Assembly (NCBI RefSeq): GCF_018459925.1
Contig: NZ_CP075371.1
Span: 930,001 to 994,000, forward strand
Source: Nocardioides aquaticus
Lineage (GTDB): Bacteria > Actinomycetota > Actinomycetes > Propionibacteriales > Nocardioidaceae
DNA length: 64,000 bases
Reading direction: 5' to 3'
Both the position numbers and the translations under genes were made by a program. Below the pieces are notes generated by a model. The model saw nothing but the letters and a program-made list of their open reading frames with translations. It had not been told where the DNA came from and did no database searches. Below, piece after piece: positions 62,584 through 64,000 of this stretch (positions within the stretch are counted from its first letter, which is position 1; the number at the start of each line of letters is the position of its first letter).

Positions 62584-63606
62584 TCACGCGCCGGCGTGCC
62601 ACCGTTCGAGCGCCTCGCGCTCGGTGATCTCGGCCTCGACCCACGGCGCCGGCGGGGTGACGACCCAGCGCCGCGGACCGCGCGAGACCAGGGCCCGCGC
62701 CCGGGCGCGGACCAGGCGGGCCACGACCAGGTCGGGGTCGTGCAGGTCCCGGCCGGTCACCCGGGTGACCTCCAGGCCGGCGTCCCGGAGGTCCTCGTCC
62801 TTGACGGCGTCGCGCGACGACCGACGGTCACCGCGGTGCTCTGCGCCGTCGTACTCCACGACGAGCCCGGCCTCCTGGTCGAGCAGGTCGGCGACCCCGA
62901 GGAGGCGACCGGCCGGGTCCCGCACGGCGCAGTTGACCAGGACCGCGGCGGGCAGGCCCGCGCGGCCGACGGCGAGGAGCCGTAGACGGGTCTCGGCGGG
63001 GGAGCGGCTGTGCTCGGAGGCGAGACGAAGCGCCGCCCGTACCTGACGCAGCCCGGGCAGCCCCGGTCGGGCCAGGAGCTCGCGCGCGAGGCGTACGGGG
63101 CTGCTGATCGCGGCGGCCATCGCCATGTCGGCTGCCACGACCGCCTCGACGAGGTCGGGAGCCAGCCGCATCGCGTCGACGACCGCGCGGTCGCGTCGGG
63201 TGCGGCGGGCTGGCCCGCGGGTCACCTGCTCGGGCCCGAGACGGGTACGGACGACCAGTGCACCCGCCCCGGGGCGGAGCCGGGCGACGGGTCCGAGGTC
63301 GAGGGGGACCGGGAGGCGGGTCCGTCCGTCCGGGGCGAGCCCGTCGAAGAAGCTCCCGCCCCACAAGCGGCAGGCGGCCCACCCCGTCACAGCACCCCCG
63401 GGCGGCAGCCGGGCGGCCTGCTCGGCGATCCGCTGCTCGGGCAGCTCGTCGCTCACGCTGCTCGGGACGAACAAGCCTCGCGACGTCCGCCGCCAGCCCG
63501 GTCCGGCAGCCTGGCCACGCGTCGGCCCCGCCCGGCCCGCGGGGTCGACCGGGACCGGGTGGACGACGTCGTCCCGGGGCGGGCATCGGGGGTCCCAGCG
63601 GTGCAT
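62584..63606 (-). CDS. DUF559-type protein, second member
   Basis: A 340-residue relative of the protein at 11095-12048: a N-terminal AbiEi-like region with WRRTSRGLFVPSSV, a middle helical region, and a C-terminal DUF559/VSR-like nuclease domain with LLDQEAGLVVEYDGAEH and SRDAVKDEDLRDAGLEVTRV. CAGGCT lies exactly 6 nt before the ATG at 63606; the open frame extends to 63675 only because it runs into the hairpin element. It converges with the response regulator 5 bp away. Confidence 0.72.
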   Translation of the reverse strand: MHRWDPRCPPRDDVVHPVPVDPAGRAGPTRGQAAGPGWRRTSRGLFVPSSVSDELPEQRIAEQAARLPPGGAVTGWAACRLWGGSFFDGLAPDGRTRLPVPLDLGPVARLRPGAGALVVRTRLGPEQVTRGPARRTRRDRAVVDAMRLAPDLVEAVVAADMAMAAAISSPVRLARELLARPGLPGLRQVRAALRLASEHSRSPAETRLRLLAVGRAGLPAAVLVNCAVRDPAGRLLGVADLLDQEAGLVVEYDGAEHRGDRRSSRDAVKDEDLRDAGLEVTRVTGRDLHDPDLVVARLVRARARALVSRGPRRWVVTPPAPWVEAEITEREALERWHAGA

Positions 63607-63647
63607 CCCCCGAGCCTGTCGGGTCGTGGGGCGAGCTGCCGCGCTCG

Positions 63648-63740
63648 TCCACAGGGTTCCCGTCCGCGTTGACACCGCACGCAGGCGCCGCGCCCTCCAG
63701 GACCTGCGAGCGGTGTCAACGCGGGGCGTACCCCTGTGGA
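63648..63740. repeat. 93-bp inverted-repeat hairpin element, copy 2
   Basis: Arms at 63648-63685 and 63703-63740 around a 17-nt loop, identical in geometry to the element at 1423-1515 and sharing the TCCACAGGG ends and GTTGACACCGC core. Here it lies upstream of the DUF559 gene and downstream of the last, partial gene, so it is not at a convergent site and is not simply a two-way terminator. Confidence 0.87.
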
Positions 63741-63756
63741 GGACCCTCCGGGTGCC

Positions 63757-64000
63757 TCAGCGGTCGAGGACCAGCCACCCGCCGTGGTGCTCGTCGACGG
63801 CGTACGCCCGGGCGCGGCCGTCGCGGACGGCGGCCTCGCCCCAGGTGACCAGGTCGGCGACGCCGACGGTCCGGACGTGGCCCCAGGTCTCGTCGGCCTC
63901 GTCCTCGAGGGGAACCGCGACGACCACGCGGTGGCGGGCCAGGCGCAGCGCCTCGGCGACGACGCGGTCGCCGTGGTCGGGCTCGAGGTGCTCGAGCAGG
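63757..64000 (-). CDS. C-terminal part of a probable class I SAM-dependent methyltransferase (cut by the window edge)
   Basis: The last 80 codons read LLEHLEPDHGDRVVAEALRL, then HRVVVAVPLEDEADE, TWGHVRTVGVADL and a terminal HHGGWLVLDR. The stretch after LEHLEP resembles the late strands of Methyltransf_11-type domains. The start lies beyond position 64000. Mycofactocin-associated methyltransferases have this kind of ending, but with one fragment that remains a guess. Confidence 0.55.
   Translation of the reverse strand, partial: LLEHLEPDHGDRVVAEALRLARHRVVVAVPLEDEADETWGHVRTVGVADLVTWGEAAVRDGRARAYAVDEHHGGWLVLDR

Overview
The window looks like ordinary chromosome from a very GC-rich actinobacterium, most likely Nocardioidaceae (Nocardioides or a close relative). 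Support comes from the carD, ispD, ispF, cysS, rlmB order, an Eis-like acetyltransferase, the DUF3263 plus LytR_C pair, a groEL with a Gly-Gly-Met tail under CIRCE control, and a CysO-like sulfur carrier. Genus-level placement is inference. I see no prophage, insertion sequence, CRISPR array or rRNA, and one tRNA (Thr).

Layout. 0-10 kb: carD, a degenerate IspD paralogue, ispD, ispF, an orphan nirD, a membrane-anchored molybdopterin oxidoreductase, a secreted C39 peptidase, cysS and rlmB. 10-13.4 kb: an Eis-like GNAT, a DUF559-type protein and a DUF4032 protein. 13.5-20.5 kb: a quaternary-amine or betaine demethylation operon (FMN/Fe-S oxidoreductase, Rieske oxygenase, its reductase, FAD amine oxidase) with a divergent LysR regulator and a dyad operator. 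20.5-31.9 kb: tRNA-Thr, a deleted BKACE remnant, a small alarmone synthetase, two SDR paralogues (one frameshifted), pdxY, ung, mmsA, a 2'-5' RNA ligase-like protein, an alpha/beta hydrolase, a glutamate-synthase-like protein and otsA. 32-37.5 kb: a Gfo/Idh/MocA oxidoreductase, DUF3263, a VirR-like protein, otsB, and a His-rich Tat-exported PHP protein with a small partner. 37.6-41.3 kb: a SAM-I riboswitch, a threonine-synthase-family enzyme, a sulfur carrier, an SGNH hydrolase and an ATP-grasp protein. 41.3-48.5 kb: groEL and a MoxR/DUF58/VWA operon. 48.6-55.8 kb: two glycosyltransferases, sigma and anti-sigma factors, a MobA-like nucleotidyltransferase and a phosphotransferase. 56-64 kb: CoxD/CoxE/XdhC maturation genes, an iron-dependent alcohol dehydrogenase with a two-component system, a second DUF559-type protein and a methyltransferase tail.

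The most unusual structure is not a gene. A short tandem repeat with a 21-22 bp period and the core CCGAGATGACGCTCGCGG occurs at eleven separate intergenic sites, six in one orientation and five in the other. Most copies have three units and one has five. A second family, a 93-bp near-perfect hairpin, occurs twice near the two ends of the window with identical 38-17-38 geometry. Third, at least twenty genes have a TANNNT-like hexamer exactly 6-7 nt before the start codon, which points to widespread leaderless transcription; I used this to choose several starts.

Functional links. The SAM-I riboswitch, PLP enzyme and sulfur carrier suggest an O-phosphohomoserine route to homocysteine rather than plain threonine synthesis. 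Molybdenum enzymes recur (the sulfite-oxidase-like protein, the MobA-like protein and CoxD/E/F), but no molybdenum hydroxylase structural genes lie in the window. All functions are inferred from sequence reading alone.
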